Source: Avena insularis
Taxonomy: Eukaryota; Streptophyta; Magnoliopsida; Poales; Poaceae
Reading direction: 5' to 3'
Length of the DNA stretch: 64,000 bases
Assembly: GCA_023614405.1 (NCBI GenBank)
Contig: CM042688.1
Location: 382,031,331-382,095,330, forward strand
The translations under genes and the position numbers were made by a program. This document shows, one piece after another, positions 23,721 through 37,399 of this stretch; positions within the stretch are counted from its first letter, which is position 1; every line of letters begins with the position of its first letter. The notes under the pieces were generated by a model. It did no database searches and had not been told where the DNA came from. It was given only the letters and a program-made list of their open reading frames with translations.

Positions 23721-24491
23721 CTACTCGTCATCGATGAAGTCGGAGTCATCATTGTCGGTGTAGAAGTCCATGTCATCATCCTCCAGATAGTCATCATCAT
23801 TGCTGAGGTAGGAGTCAATATCCACTTGGATATCTTCACCTTCCTCTTCTTCTTCTTTTGCTGCAAGCTGAGCTTCTTGCTCCTTGATGGTCTTCTCGAG
23901 GTTGGCCACCTTCTTGCAAAGACTGTCGATGGTGCGATCCTTCTTTGTGCGTTGACGGCAAAGAGACTGATGATCCTTGACTAGCAGTGAGAAAGTCTGG
24001 GCCTTCTGGGCTGCAAGGGCGAGGTTGTGGTTGGCGAACTCTCTAGCATTGTCCAACTCCTTCTAGCGGTCGTACAGCAGGAAGTCAAGGTTCTCCACTC
24101 GACGCTTCAATATTGGGTGACTTGGCATCTCTCGCGGCATTCCCATAGAATCACGCCTTGCATAGTGAACAAAGAAGGTTCCTTGGATTAGGTTGTCACT
24201 CTAGGCACACAGACGAGCGAGAGCTTCATGCATTGCCCTGGCTAATCCATCTAGCCAGTTCTTCTCTCTCATGGAGAACTGAATCCTCTCGGACATTGGT
24301 GCTTCTATCTTGCCTCGAAGATTAGCAGTTACTAGCCATTGTAAATCTCCTCCTTGTGGACCTGGGAGTTGAGATCCAAGAAATTCAGGATCAGGACGCT
24401 CCAAGTACTCAGATAGTGAATCCAGATCCCTCTCAAAGATCAGTTGGCCTCCGTTGCCCAATTGGTAGAACTTGCTATATTGAATTTCCAT
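23721..24491 (-). pseudogene. Extra reading frame between primer site and gag, copy B
   Basis: The 257-codon frame seen in copy A, with the same two TAG codons at 24201-24203 and 24063-24065, and only a few amino-acid changes (for example VADLEKT to VANLEKT). The coiled-coil and acidic tail are unchanged. The frame between the stops has gained no frameshift in either copy. That is notable beside the heavily frameshifted gag and protease, but with two young copies it is weak evidence for constraint. Confidence 0.6.
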
Positions 24492-24707
24492 CTATAATAA
24501 TTTAGGATGAGAAAGTTAGTGAAGTGATCAAGTGTGTCAAAATTTTATGTAGTAAATGTAAGAATTTTTGAGGAACATGTAATTTTTTTGAGAGAAAGAA
24601 TCCCAAGGATATGAGCGGAAATAGTTTTCATAAATACTCACTTTGGTTTTTTGAAACTAAGTTTTTGTTCGGACGTCCATTCTAACTAGGATCTCCTATG
24701 GTCAGGA

Positions 24708-24721
24708 TGGCTCTGATACCA
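24708..24721 (-). promoter_or_regulatory. Primer-binding site for initiator tRNA-Met, copy B
   Basis: Same 14 bases and same three-base spacing to the LTR end as in copy A. Confidence 0.92.
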
Positions 24722-24724
24722 ACT

Positions 24725-27700
24725 TGTCAACACCCGAATTTTTAATCCCAGATGCCTGTTATGCCATACATCACAATCCCACAATTACCATTTTTGCGAG
24801 ACATAACATATTGGATATCATAGTACATCATCCATTAAAAACCATAATAAGTTCTTACACAAATAAATGATCTCATGATCCAGTCTTAATACAATCAAGT
24901 AGCAGAATAAATAGCGTAGCGGTGGGGTCCATCTTTAGTGTCACAGGCAATGCTGACGATGGGAGATGATCCTAGTTGTCGTAGCCATCCTGCTGTCCTC
25001 CTTCAGGGTAGTCCTCCTCATAGTCTGGCCACGGGAATAGCCAGGGACAAATCCATGAGTACTCTTTAAGTATTCGCAAACTATCACTAACAAGTAAGGT
25101 AGTTCTAGTAGGAATGCTAACTCTAAGTTTATTTGTAAAGTTAAGTTTGAAACCTAAGGTGAGTTCAGAAAGAAAGAAAGATAAACTAAAGTTTGAAAAC
25201 ACCTAAGTGGGAACTTAATTGTCATAGTCACAACTCTGTTGTGGTCAAGTCATGTCACAATTCATTTCATAAGTCATTTTGAAAACATCTGACAACAGAA
25301 CAGTATGTCCACTCCAATTGTCCATAATCATGACGCGCTATTCAATAGTTTGACACTCTGGAGGTGGTACACTTTAACCACAAAATTCAATACATCCATG
25401 GGGATAACCCTGAATCATCATACTTAGTATGCAGATAATCAAACATAACCTTTCCTTTACACACTCTAGTATAAGCACCTCTCCTATGAATATGGCCTCC
25501 CAGCCATGGCCATCTGCCATCCTGGGCACTGCATAGGTGGACAACATTGAGAGGTAGCCTAAGCTCAAACCTCTCCCGTGAGGGAACTAATACTAATGCA
25601 TATAAACTTCTGGCTAAGCCTTACCCAATTCAGGTATTGTGGTTGTACGGTAAAATTGGAATGGTATCGCATCCGAACCCAACCATCAATTTTATAAAAG
25701 GGCTAAGGCTCATGCCTCAACATTTTCATCATCATCATAAACCATTTGTGTTTCTCAACACATGTCAAAACATCTCAATAAATGACTCATCATTCCAAGG
25801 TTTTCACAAGTCATTTTCACCAGGTATTCCCATCTAAAGTGAATCAAGTTTTTGGTATAACTCTAGGCTACTAAGTTAAGAGTGTTCACTAATGTGGGAT
25901 GCTAAGTTCAATCTCATGCCATAGATTGACATCTAAGTCTAACTAGATAGGTCAAGTTTTATACTCTTTATGCTATCTATAAACAAGTAAAGAACTTTGG
26001 TAAAGTAAGGAAAGTAAATCTTGTAAAAAAACTTGGAGTAGGTATAAGTCAAATGGTATAACCAAAGCATGCCTAATGCATTTGCTCAAGTTAAGTGGGC
26101 AAGTGTTAACTTTCTTAGTTCTAGCTTGCAAGGGTTAGCTTGCATTGTTAATGATGGCTTACCTTGGTTGGTGCAGTGGTTGCAATTTTCTTCCTCCTCC
26201 TTTTGGTAGAACTCCTCCTCGTAGACTTGGTCGGTACTATCGTCTATAAATACATACGGAATACACAATCACCAAACAATACTTTACTAGTATACCTATC
26301 ACACTAAGGCACACAGTTGATGATCTATTATCATCACAAACATCACAAGGTTTAATGAACTAGTTTTATTTATTTTATTTGAGAAAAGTAATTTCTACTC
26401 ATTGAAATTAACTAAGACTTAATATTCTCAACTTAAAATATGGGATCATGTGGACACATGTCATCACCACATATTCTAACATATGGGAATGTGATTTAAG
26501 GGTTGGATCACATTTTAATAAGTTTAAGTGTAATAATTAATGATTTAAAGTGACTAGAAATGCCTATATAGCATTATTTTGGTACTAGTCCAAAGTCACT
26601 GCATGCAAACCTTAATATTATTACATATTCAGATAGGTATGGTTAACTGTGATTTTTGAGAGTTGGAATCAACTCAAAATCAATTAGGGTTGATTTTAGA
26701 AAAATGTTTGAATATGCAAACGCTTCTGTCTTGTTATTTTAGGTAGGAGAGATCTCTAACTCTAAATGATTTAAATCCAACGAGCTTCGATAGATATTTT
26801 CATTAGCTTTCCAACAAAATTGGAATCACTCAATTTGGATTTTTAAAACTCTCTGAATTGATTTTCAAACAAAGGGATAGAACTAAGTCTAAGTCTAAAA
26901 AGAAAAATCCTAATTTGAATCACAGGGCCAGCGCGGGAAACTAATTGGGCCGGCCCAGTTTCACTCCGCGGTGTAGAGGACAGCTGACAGGCGGGATCCA
27001 CATGTCAGCGGTACATCTCACGTGAAGCGGTCCAGGGCGATATGGACCATAGGATTAGAACTAGATCAACGGTTCACGGTCGTCGTCGACGACGAACACA
27101 TCGCCGGCGAGACTGAACCCTAGCACGGTCGGTGAGAGTGCAGTGGGGACATACCTGGGCTCCAGCTAGTGCGGCAAGGCGAGCAAACAAACAAGATGAC
27201 GACGGTGGTTCTCTGTAATGCAGCGGCGTCCGGAGATGGGCTGGATCATGGCGCCTTCTCGTCCTTGGCAAAGCTTCGGCGAAATTCCGGTGCTACAGGC
27301 TACAGCTTGCTCCGGTGGGGCTCTAGGACTGTTCTGAGGGGGAGTGGATGAGAGTGGTGTGAGGAAACGGTGCTGGGGAGGCCTCTTTCTATAGGCGCGA
27401 CGAGGCGGTAGTGAGGCATGGGCGATGCTCGCTAGTGACGATGGTACAGCGGGCTAGAGGCTTGGGCGGTGGGCTAGGACAGTGGGCGGTTCCCTAGAGG
27501 TCGTGAGACGTGAGCGGAGCGGCGCGCACGATGTCTCTATCGACGGCGAACTTTGTGGTGGCCGGTGACTACGGGGCACGGTCGGGGAAAGGGGCATGTC
27601 TGGCAGCTTCCTGGGGCGGTGGTGATCATGTAGGTGTGGTCTGGTTGAGCGGGCACCGTGCGCGCTCTACGGGCGGCGTCGGCATGGCAGACATGGTCCG

Positions 27701-28608
27701 GGCGCGAAGGTTCATGGATGCTCCTTGCTTTGTCCTCGGGCTGGGCTGGCCTGGAGGGGGAGGTGGTCCATGAGCAACGTGTTGGGCAAGGTGGGCGAGG
27801 CTGGCGGCGTCAGGGGCGCGCTGTCGCTGGTGAGGTTCTCAAGTGGGCTTGGCATTGATGTCCATGACCATTTGGTCGTGGGCACAGTGCTTGGCCAGGC
27901 TAGAAAAGAGTAGGGGGTGTAGTGGAGAGGTTTTGGTTGCAATGTGGTCGACGGGTTCGGCGAGAACACTGCTCACACTAGTGTTTTAGATTTTCATCTG
28001 AACCGTGCACTCCAAGTGTTTGACAAAATGGCCGAAAGAATTCAAGTTTGGAATTTTGGAATGATTTGGTGGAGTGGTTTGTCACATGCTTAAACATATG
28101 TGGTTGCTAGGATTTGTCAAATGGAATTCATTTGGATGGTTTTTGAAAAAGGGTGATCTATACATATGAACTAGATTCCATTTTCAAATGTCATTTAAAA
28201 TTAGATTTTGAATGTTTTTGGGAGATCACAAAGTGGGCCTTGGCACATCACTACTTGTACTATCAAGGGGTGCAAAGATCCACAATTGTTTCTGTTGGAA
28301 ATTGAGTGCTAGGAACACCCAAATTTGGCTAGTTGATTAAAATGGCAAAAGTGACCATTTCCTTTATTTAGTTCTTTTTGATTTCTTTTTCTTTGGTTTT
28401 TGCTTGGGATTGATCTAGATGATTTGGCATTCATCATAGAACCATTTTACAACAATTAGAACACACAATCATGGCATTTCAAAACAACTCCTATTTAAAT
28501 GCAACACTCATATGCATGCTTAAATATTTTAAACGGAAAAGTTTTTGTTAACCCTAAAATGGGTAGTTTTGATCTTGATATATTGGATTAAAGTTTTGGG
28601 ATGTTACA
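24725..28608 (-). repeat. 5' LTR of element 2, copy B (about 3.9 kb)
   Basis: TGTAAC start at 28608 and TGACA end at 24725 on the - strand, with satellite against the start and the primer site after the end. It is 48 bases shorter than copy A. Most of that is a deletion near 27500 within GGTCGTGAGACG, with clusters of small differences near 25327-25360 and 27213-27285. No gene is present in it. Confidence 0.9.
27387..27394 (-). promoter_or_regulatory. Degenerate TATA box in LTR, copy B
   Basis: The position matching the copy A TATA box reads CTATAGAA on the - strand, so the promoter is probably weakened. Recognised only by alignment with copy A. Confidence 0.5.
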
Positions 28609-29009
28609 ACATGGATCCACTAGAGTCATTCCGTGTGTGCTCTTTTCATAAACCACATGGATCCAATAGATGTCATTTCATGCATGTTCTTTTCATAAAC
28701 CACATGGATCCACTTGATGTCATTGCATGTGTCTTATTTTTATAAACCACATGGATGCACTAGATGTCATTGCATGTGTGTTCTTTTCATAAACCAAATG
28801 GATCCACTAGACGTCATTGCATGTGTGTTCTTTTCCTAAACCACATTGATCCACTCCAATCATTCTATTTGTGTTGTTTTCATAAACCACATGGATCCAC
28901 TAGATGTCATTGCATGTGTCTTCTGTTCATAAACCAAATGGATCCACTAGATGTCATCGCATGTGTGTTATTTTCATAAACCACATGGATCCACAAGATG
29001 TCATTGCAT

Positions 29010-31420
29010 GTGTGTTCTTTTCATAAACCACAGGTCTGCACTATATGTCATTGCATGTGTGTTATTTTTCTAAACCACATGGATACACTAGATTCATTGC
29101 ATATGTGTTATTTTCCTAAACCACATGGATCCACTAGACGTCATTGCATATGTGTTCGTTTGCTAAACCACGTGGATCCACCAGATGTCATTGCATGTGT
29201 GTTCTTTTCCTAAACCACATGGATCCACTTTCTATGTGTGTTCTTTTCATAAACCACATGCATCCACTAGATGTCATTGCATGTGTGTTCTTTTCATAAA
29301 CCACATGGATCTACTAGATGTCATTGCATGTGTGTTATTTTCCTAAACCATATGGATCCACTAGATGTCATTGCATGTGTGTTCTTTTCCTAAACCACAT
29401 GGACCCGCTAGAGTCATTCCATGTGTGTTCTTTTCATAAACCACATACATCCACTAGATGTCATTGCATGTGTTCTTTTCATAAACCACATGGTTCCCCT
29501 AGATGTCATGCATGTGTGTTCCTTTCCTAAGCCACATGGATCCACTAGATTTCATTGCATGTGTGTTCTTTTCATAAACCACATGGATCCACTAGATTTC
29601 ATTGCATGTGTGTTCTTTTCATAAACCACATGGATCCACTATATGTCATTGCATGTGTTTTCTATCATAAACCACATAGATCCACTAGATGTCATTGCAT
29701 GTTTGTTCTTTTCCTAAACCACATGGATCCACTAGATTCATTCAAAGTGTGTTCTTTTCATAAACCACATGGATCCACTAGATGTCATTACATGTGTGTT
29801 CTTTTCACAAACCACATGGATCAACTATGTGCCATTGCATGTGTGTTATTTTCCTAAACCACATGTATGCACTAGAGTTATTGCATGTGTGCTCTTTTCA
29901 TAAACCACATGGGTCCACTAGATGTTATTGCATGTGTGTTCTTTTCATAAACCACATGGAATCACTAGATGTCATTGCAGGTCTGTTCTTTTCATAAACC
30001 ACATGGATCCACTAGATGTCATTGCATGTGTGTTGTTTTCCTAAACCACATGGATCCACCAGAGTCATTCTGTGTGTGTTATTTTCATAAACCAAATGGA
30101 TCTAGTAGATGTCATTGCATCCATGTTAATTTCATAAACCACATGGATCCACAAGATGTCATTGCATGTGTGTTATTTTCATAAACCACATGGATGCACT
30201 AGATGTCATTGCATGTGTGTTCTTTTCATAAACCACAGGTCTGCACTATATGTCATTGCATGTGTGTTATTTTTCTAAACCACATGGATACACTAGATTC
30301 ATTGCATATGTGTTATTTTCCTAAACCACATGGATCCACTAGACGTCATTGCATATGTGTTCGTTTGCTAAACCACATGGATCCACCAGATGTCATTGCA
30401 TGTGTGTTCTTTTCCTAAACCACATGGATCCACTTTCTATGTGTGTTCTTTTCATAAACCACATGCATCCACTAGATGTCATTGCATGTGTGTTCTTTTC
30501 ATAAACCACATGGATCTACTAGATGTCATTGCATGTGTGTTATTTTCCTAAACCATATGGATCCACTAGATGTCATTGCATGTGTGTTCTTTTCCTAAAC
30601 CACATGGACCCGCTAGAGTCATTCCATGTGTGTTCTTTTCATAAACCACATACATCCACTAGATGTCATTGCATGTGTTCTTTTCATAAACCACATGGTT
30701 CCCCTAGATGTCATGCATGTGTGTTCCTTTCCTAAGCCACATGGATCCACTAGATTTCATTGCATGTGTGTTCTTTTCATAAACCACATGGATCCACTAG
30801 ATTTCATTGCATGTGTGTTCTTTTCATAAACCACATGGATCCACTATATGTCATTGCATGTGTTTTCTATCATAAACCACATAGATCCACTAGATGTCAT
30901 TGCATGTTTGTTCTTTTCCTAAACCACATGGATCCACTAGATTCATTCAAAGTGTGTTCTTTTCATAAACCACATGGATCCACTAGATGTCATTACATGT
31001 GTGTTCTTTTCACAAACCACATGGATCAACTATGTGCCATTGCATGTGTGTTATTTTCCTAAACCACATGTATGCACTAGAGTTATTGCATGTGTGCTCT
31101 TTTCATAAACCACATGGGTCCACTAGATGTTATTGCATGTGTGTTCTTTTCATAAACCACATGGAATCACTAGATGTCATTGCAGGTCTGTTCTTTTCAT
31201 AAACCACATGGATCCACTAGATGTCATTGCATGTGTGTTGTTTTCCTAAACCACATGGATCCACCAGAGTCATTCTGTGTGTGTTATTTTCATAAACCAA
31301 ATGGATCCAGTAGATGTCATTGCATCCATGTTAATTTCATAAACCACATGGATCCACAAGATGTCATTGCATGTGTGTTATTTTCATAAACCACATGGAT
31401 GCACTAGATGTCATTGCATG
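29010..31420 (+). repeat. Near-identical tandem duplication, 1205 bp unit
   Basis: Two adjacent copies (about 29010-30214 and 30215-31420) share every diagnostic monomer variant, such as ACAGGTCTGCACTATATG, GGAATCACTAG and the TCCATGTTAATTTC monomer. I see only a few single-base differences. 1205 bases is 26 monomers. It is one of the youngest-looking duplications in the array. Confidence 0.9.
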
Positions 31421-34400
31421 TGTCTTTTGTTCATAAACCGAATGGATCCACTAGATGTCATCGCATGTGTGTTATTTTCATAAACCACATGGATCCACAA
31501 GAAGTCATTGCATGTGTGTTATTTTCATAAACCACATGGATCCACAAGATGTCATTGCATGTGTGTTCTTTTCCTAAACCACATGGATCCACTAGAGTCA
31601 TTCTATGTTTGTTGTTTTTATAAACCACATGGATCCACTAGATGTCATTGCATGTGTGTTCTTTTCATAAACCACATGGATCCACAAGATGTCATTGCAT
31701 GTGTGTTATTTTTCCTAAACCACATGGATACACTACAGTCATTGCATATGTTTTATTTTTCTAAACCACATGGATCCACTAGATGTCATTGCATGTGTGT
31801 TCTTTTGCTAAACCACATGGATCCACAAAATGTCATTGCATGTGTGTTCTTTTCCTAAACCACATGGCTCCACTATAGTCATTCCATGTGTGTTCTTTTG
31901 ATAAACCACATGCATCCACTAGATGTCATTGCATGTTTGTTCTTTTCAGAAACCACATGGATCCACTAGATGTCATTGCATGTGGATCCACTAGATGTCA
32001 TTGCATGTGTGTTATTTTCCTAAACCACATGGATCCACTAGAGTCATTCCATGTGTATTCTTTTCATAAACCACATGGATCCACAAGATGACATTGCATG
32101 TGTTCTTTTAATAAACCACATGGTTCCACTAGATGTCATGCATGTATGTTCTTTTCCTAAGCCAGATGGATCCACTAGAGTTATTCCATGTGAGTTCTTT
32201 GCATAAACCACATGGATCCGCTAGATGTCATTGCAGCTGTGTTGTTTTCATAAACCACATGGATCCACTAGATTTCAGTGCATATGTGTTCTTTTCATAA
32301 ACCACATGGATCCACTAGGAGTCATTCTATGTGTGTTATATCATAAAACACATGGATCCACTAGATGTCATTGCATGTTTGTTCTTTTCCTAAACCACAT
32401 GGATCCACTAGATTCATTCAACACGTGTTCTTTTCATAAACCACATGGATCCACTAAATGTCATTGCATGTGTGTTCTTTTCACAAACCACATGGATCAA
32501 CTAGATTTCATTGCATGTGTGTTATTTTCCTAAACCACATGGATCCACTAGAGTCATTGTATGCGTTCTTTTACTAAACCACACACATCCACTAGATGTC
32601 ATTGCATGTGTGTTCTTTTTCTAAACCACATGGATCAACTAGATGTCATTGCATGGGTGTTCTTTTCATAAACCACATGGATCTACTAGATGTCATTGCA
32701 TGTGTGTTCTTTTCCTAAACCATATGGATCCACTAGATGTCATTGCATGTGTGTTCTTTTCCTAAACCACATGGACCCGCTAGAGTCATTCCATGTGTGT
32801 TCTTTTCATAAACCACATAGATCCACTAGATGTCATTGCATGTGTTCTTTTCATAAACCACTTGGTTCCCCTAGATGTCATGCATGTGTGTTCCTTTCCT
32901 AAACCACATGGATTCACTAGATGTCATTGCATGTGTGTTCTTTTCATAAACCACATGGATCCACTAGATTTCATTGCATGTGTGTTCTTTTCATAAAACA
33001 CATGGATCCACTATATGTCATTGCATGTGTTTTCTATCATCAACCACATGGATCCACTAGATGTCATTGCATGTTTGTTCTTTTCCTAAACCACATGGAT
33101 CCACTAGATTCATTCAAAGTGTGTTCTTTTCATAAACCACATGGATCCACTAGATGTCATTGCATGTGTGTTCTTTTCACAAACCACATGGATCAACTAG
33201 GTGCCATTGCATGTGTGTTATTTTCCTAAACCACATGGATCCACAAGAGTCATTCTATGTGTGTTGTTTTTATAAACCACATGGATCCACTAGATGTCAT
33301 TGCATGTGTGTTCTTTTCATAAACCACACGGTTGCACTATATGTCATCGCATGTGTGTTATTTTCCTAAACCACATGGATACACTAGAGTCATTGCATAT
33401 GTGTTATTTTTCTAAACCACATGGATCCACTAGATGTCATTGGATGTGTGTTCTTTTGGTAAACTACATTGATCCACCAGATGTCATTGCATGTGTGTTC
33501 TTTTCATAAACCAAATGGATCCACTAGACGTCATTGCATGTGTGTTCTTTTCCTAAACCACATTGATCCACTCCAATCATTCTATTTGTGTTGTTTTCAT
33601 AAACCACATGGATCCACTAGATGTCATTGCATGTGTCTTCTGTTCATAAACCAAATGGATCCACTAGATGTCATCGCATGTGTGTTATTTTCATAAACCA
33701 CATGGATCCACAAGATGTCATTGCATGTGTGTTCTTTTCATAAACCACAGGTCTGCACTATATGTCATTCCATGTGTGTTATTTTTCTAAACCACATGGA
33801 TACACTAGAATCATTGCATATGTGTTATTTTCCTAAACCACATGGATCCACTAGACGTCATTGCATATGTGTTCGTTTGCTAAACCACATGGATCCACCA
33901 GATGTCATTGCATGTGTGTTCTTTTCCTAAACCACATGGATCCACTTTCTATGTGTGTTCTTTTCATAAACCACATGCATCCACTAGATGTCATTGCATG
34001 TGTGTTCTTTTCATAAACCACATGGATCTACTAGATGTCATTGCATGTGTGTTCTTTTCCTAAACCATATGGATCCACTAGATGTCATTGCATGTGTGTT
34101 CTTTTCCTAAACCACATGGACCCGCTAGAGTCATTCCATGTGTGTTCGTTTCATAAACCACATACATCCACTAGATGTCATTGCATGTGTTCTTTTCATA
34201 AACCACATGGTTCCCCTAGATGTCATGCATGTGTGTTCCTTTCCTTAGCCACATGGATCCACTAGATGTCATTGCATGTGTGTTCTTTTCATAAACCACA
34301 TGGATCCACTAGATTTCATTGCATGTGTGTTATTTTCATAAACCACATGGATCCACTATATGTCATTGCATGTGTTTTCTATCATAAACCACATAGATCC

Positions 34401-37000
34401 ACTAGATGTCATTGCATGTTTGTTCTTTTCCTAAACCACATGGATCCACTAGATTCATTCAAAGTGTGTTCTTTTCATAAACCACAAGGATCCACTAGAT
34501 GTCATTACATGTGTGTTCTTTTCACAAACCACATGGATCAACTATGTGCCATTGCATGTGTGTTATTTTCCTAAACCACATGTATGCACTAGAGTTATTG
34601 CATGTGTGCTCTTTTCATAAAACACATGGGTCCACTAGATGTTATTGCATGTGTGTTCTTTTCATAAACCACATGGAATCACTAGATGTCATTGCAGGTC
34701 TGTTCTTTTCATAAACCACATGGATACACTAGATGTCATTGCATGTGTGTTGTTTTCCTAAACCACATGGATCCACCAGAGTCATTCTGTGTGTGTTATT
34801 TTCATAAACCAAATGGATCCAGTAGATGTCATTGCATGCATGTTAATTTCATAAACCACATGGATCCACAAGATGTCATTGCATGTGTGTTATTTTCATA
34901 AACCACATGGATGCACTAGATGTCATTGCATGTGTCTTTTGTTCATAAACCAAATGGATCCACTAGATGTCATCGCATGTGTGTTATTTTCATAAACCAC
35001 ATGGATCCACAAGAAGTCATTGCATGTGTGTTATTTTCATAAACCACATGGATCCACAAGATGTCATTACATGTGTGTTCTTTTCCTAAACCACATGGAT
35101 CCACTAGAGTCATTCTATGTGTGTTGTTTTTATAAACCACATGGATCCACTAGATGTCATTGCATGTGTGTTCTTTTCATAAACCACATGGATCCACAAG
35201 ATGTCATTGCATTTGTGTTATTTTCCTAAACCACATGGATACACTACAGTCATTGCATATGTGTTATTTTTCTAAACCACATGGATCCACTAGATGTCAT
35301 TACATGTTTGTTCTTTTGCTAAACCACATGGATCCACAAAATGTCATTGCATGTGTGTTCTTTTCCTAAACCACATGGCTCCACTAGAGTCATTCCATGT
35401 GTGTTCTTTTGATAAACCACATGCATCCACTAGATGTCATTGCATGTTTGTTCTTTTCAGAAACCACATGGATCCACTAGATGTCATTGCATGTGGATCC
35501 ACTAGATGTCATTGCATGTGTGTTATTTTCCTAAACCACATGGATCCACTAGAGTCATTCGATGTGTATTCTTTTCATAAACCACATGGATCCACTAGAT
35601 GACATTGCATGTGTTCTTTTAATAAACCACATGGTTCCACTAGATGTCATGCATGTATGTTCTTTTCCTAAGCCAGATGGATCCACTAGAGTTATTCCAT
35701 TTGAATTCTTTGCATAAACCACATGGATCCACTAGATGTCATTGCAGCTGTGTTCTTTTCATAAACCACATGGATCCACTAGATTTTAGTGCATATGTGT
35801 TCTTTTCATAAACCACATGGATCCACTAGTAGTCATTCTATGTGTGTTATATCATAAAACACATGGATCCACTAGATGTCATTGCATGTTTGTTCTTTTC
35901 CTAAACCACATGGATCCACTAGATTCATTCAACACGTGTTCTTTTCATAAACCACATGGATCCACTAAATGTCATTGCATGTGTGTTCTTTTCACAAACC
36001 ACATGGATCAACTAGATTTCATTGCATGTGTGTTATTTTCCTAAACCACATGGATCCACTAGAGTCATTGTATGCGTTCTTTTACTAAACCACACACATC
36101 CACTAGATGTCATTGCATGTGTGTTCTTTTTCTAAACCACATGGATCAACTAGATGTCATTGCATGCGTGTTCTTTTCATAAACCACATGGATCTACTAG
36201 ATGTCATTGCATGTGTGTTCTTTTCCTAAACCATATGGATCCACTAGATGTCATTGCATGTGTGTTCTTTTCCTAAACCACATGGACCCGCTAGAGTCAT
36301 TCCATGTGTGTTCTTTTCATAAACCACATAAATCCACTAGATGTCATTGCATGTGTTCTTTTCATAAACCACTTGGTTCCCCTAGATGTCATGCATGTGT
36401 GTTCCTTTCCTAAACCACATGGATTCACTAGATGTCATTGCATGTGTGTTCTTTTCATAAACCACATGGATCCACTAGATTTCATTGCATGTGTGTTCTT
36501 TTCATAAACCACATGGATCCACTATATGTCATTGCATGTGTTTTCTATCATAAACCACATGGATCCACTAGATGTCATTGCATGTTTGTTCTTTTCCTAA
36601 ACCACATGGATCCACTAGATTCATTCAAAGTGTGTTCTTTTCATAAACCACATGGATCCACTAGATGTCATTGCATGTGTGTTCTTTTCACAAACCACAT
36701 GGATCAACTAGGTGCCATTGCATGTGTGTTATTTTCCTAAACCACATGGATCCACAAGAGTCATTCTATGTGTGTTGTTTTTATAAACCACATGGATCCA
36801 CTAGATGTCATTGGATGTGTGTTCTTTTCATAAACCACATGGTTGCACTATATGTCATCGCATGTTTGTTATTTTCCTAAACCACATGGATACACTAGAG
36901 TCATTGCATATGTGTTTTTTTTTCTAAACCACATGGATCCACTAGATGTCATTGGATGTGTGTTCTTTTGGTAAACCACATTGATCCACCAAATGTCATT
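30203..37000 (+). repeat. Tandem duplication at 3.51 kb spacing
   Basis: About 30203-33490 matches 33715-37000 at a constant shift of 3511-3512 bases. The first 235 bases before the second copy (33480-33714) instead match 28763-28997, a shift of 4717, which is 3512 plus 1205. So the second copy carries only one version of the 1205 bp unit where the first carries two. Confidence 0.85.
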
Positions 37001-37399
37001 GCATGTGTGTTATTTTCCTAAACCACATGGATCCACTAGAGTCATTCCATGTGTGTTCTTTTGATAAACCACATGCATCCACTAGATGTCATTGCATGTT
37101 TGTTCTTTTCAGACACCACATGGGTCCACTAGATGTCATTGCATGTGTATTCTTCTCCTAATACACATGGATCCACTAGATGTCATTGCATGTGTGTTAT
37201 TTTCCTAAACCACATGGATCCACTAGAGTCATTCCATGTGTGTTCTTTTCATAAACCACATGGATCCACTAGATGACATTGCATGTGTTCTTTTAATAAA
37301 CCACATTGTTCCACTAGATGTCATGCATGTATGTTCTTTTCCTAAACCAGATGGATCCAATAGAGTTATTCCATGTGTGTTCTTTGCATAAACCACATG

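Larger units (their letters stand above)
22168..28608 (-). mobile_element. Truncated Ty3/gypsy retrotransposon, element 2 copy B
   Basis: This has the same structure as copy A: LTR, primer site, extra reading frame, gag remnant, protease and cut-off reverse transcriptase, with the same satellite junction at 22168-22175. Because the truncation point, the two TAG codons and the gag deletion are shared, these defects arose before the duplication. Differences from copy A include a 48-base shorter LTR, a changed TATA box, and a normal Gly in the zinc knuckle. Confidence 0.92.
7742..29597 (+). repeat. Segmental duplication, copies at 7742-17345 and 20044-29597
   Basis: The same series of satellite variants, truncated retroelement and satellite is present twice. 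The spacing is 12302-12303 bases over the left satellite and reverse transcriptase, 12300 over the extra reading frame and 12252 at the LTR outer end, because small indels accumulate. In the 711-base reverse transcriptase part I count about eight substitutions. Satellite order diverges left of 7742/20044 and right of about 17345/29597. The satellite at 17346-20043 lies between the two copies and belongs to neither; it has its own duplication. Confidence 0.9.
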
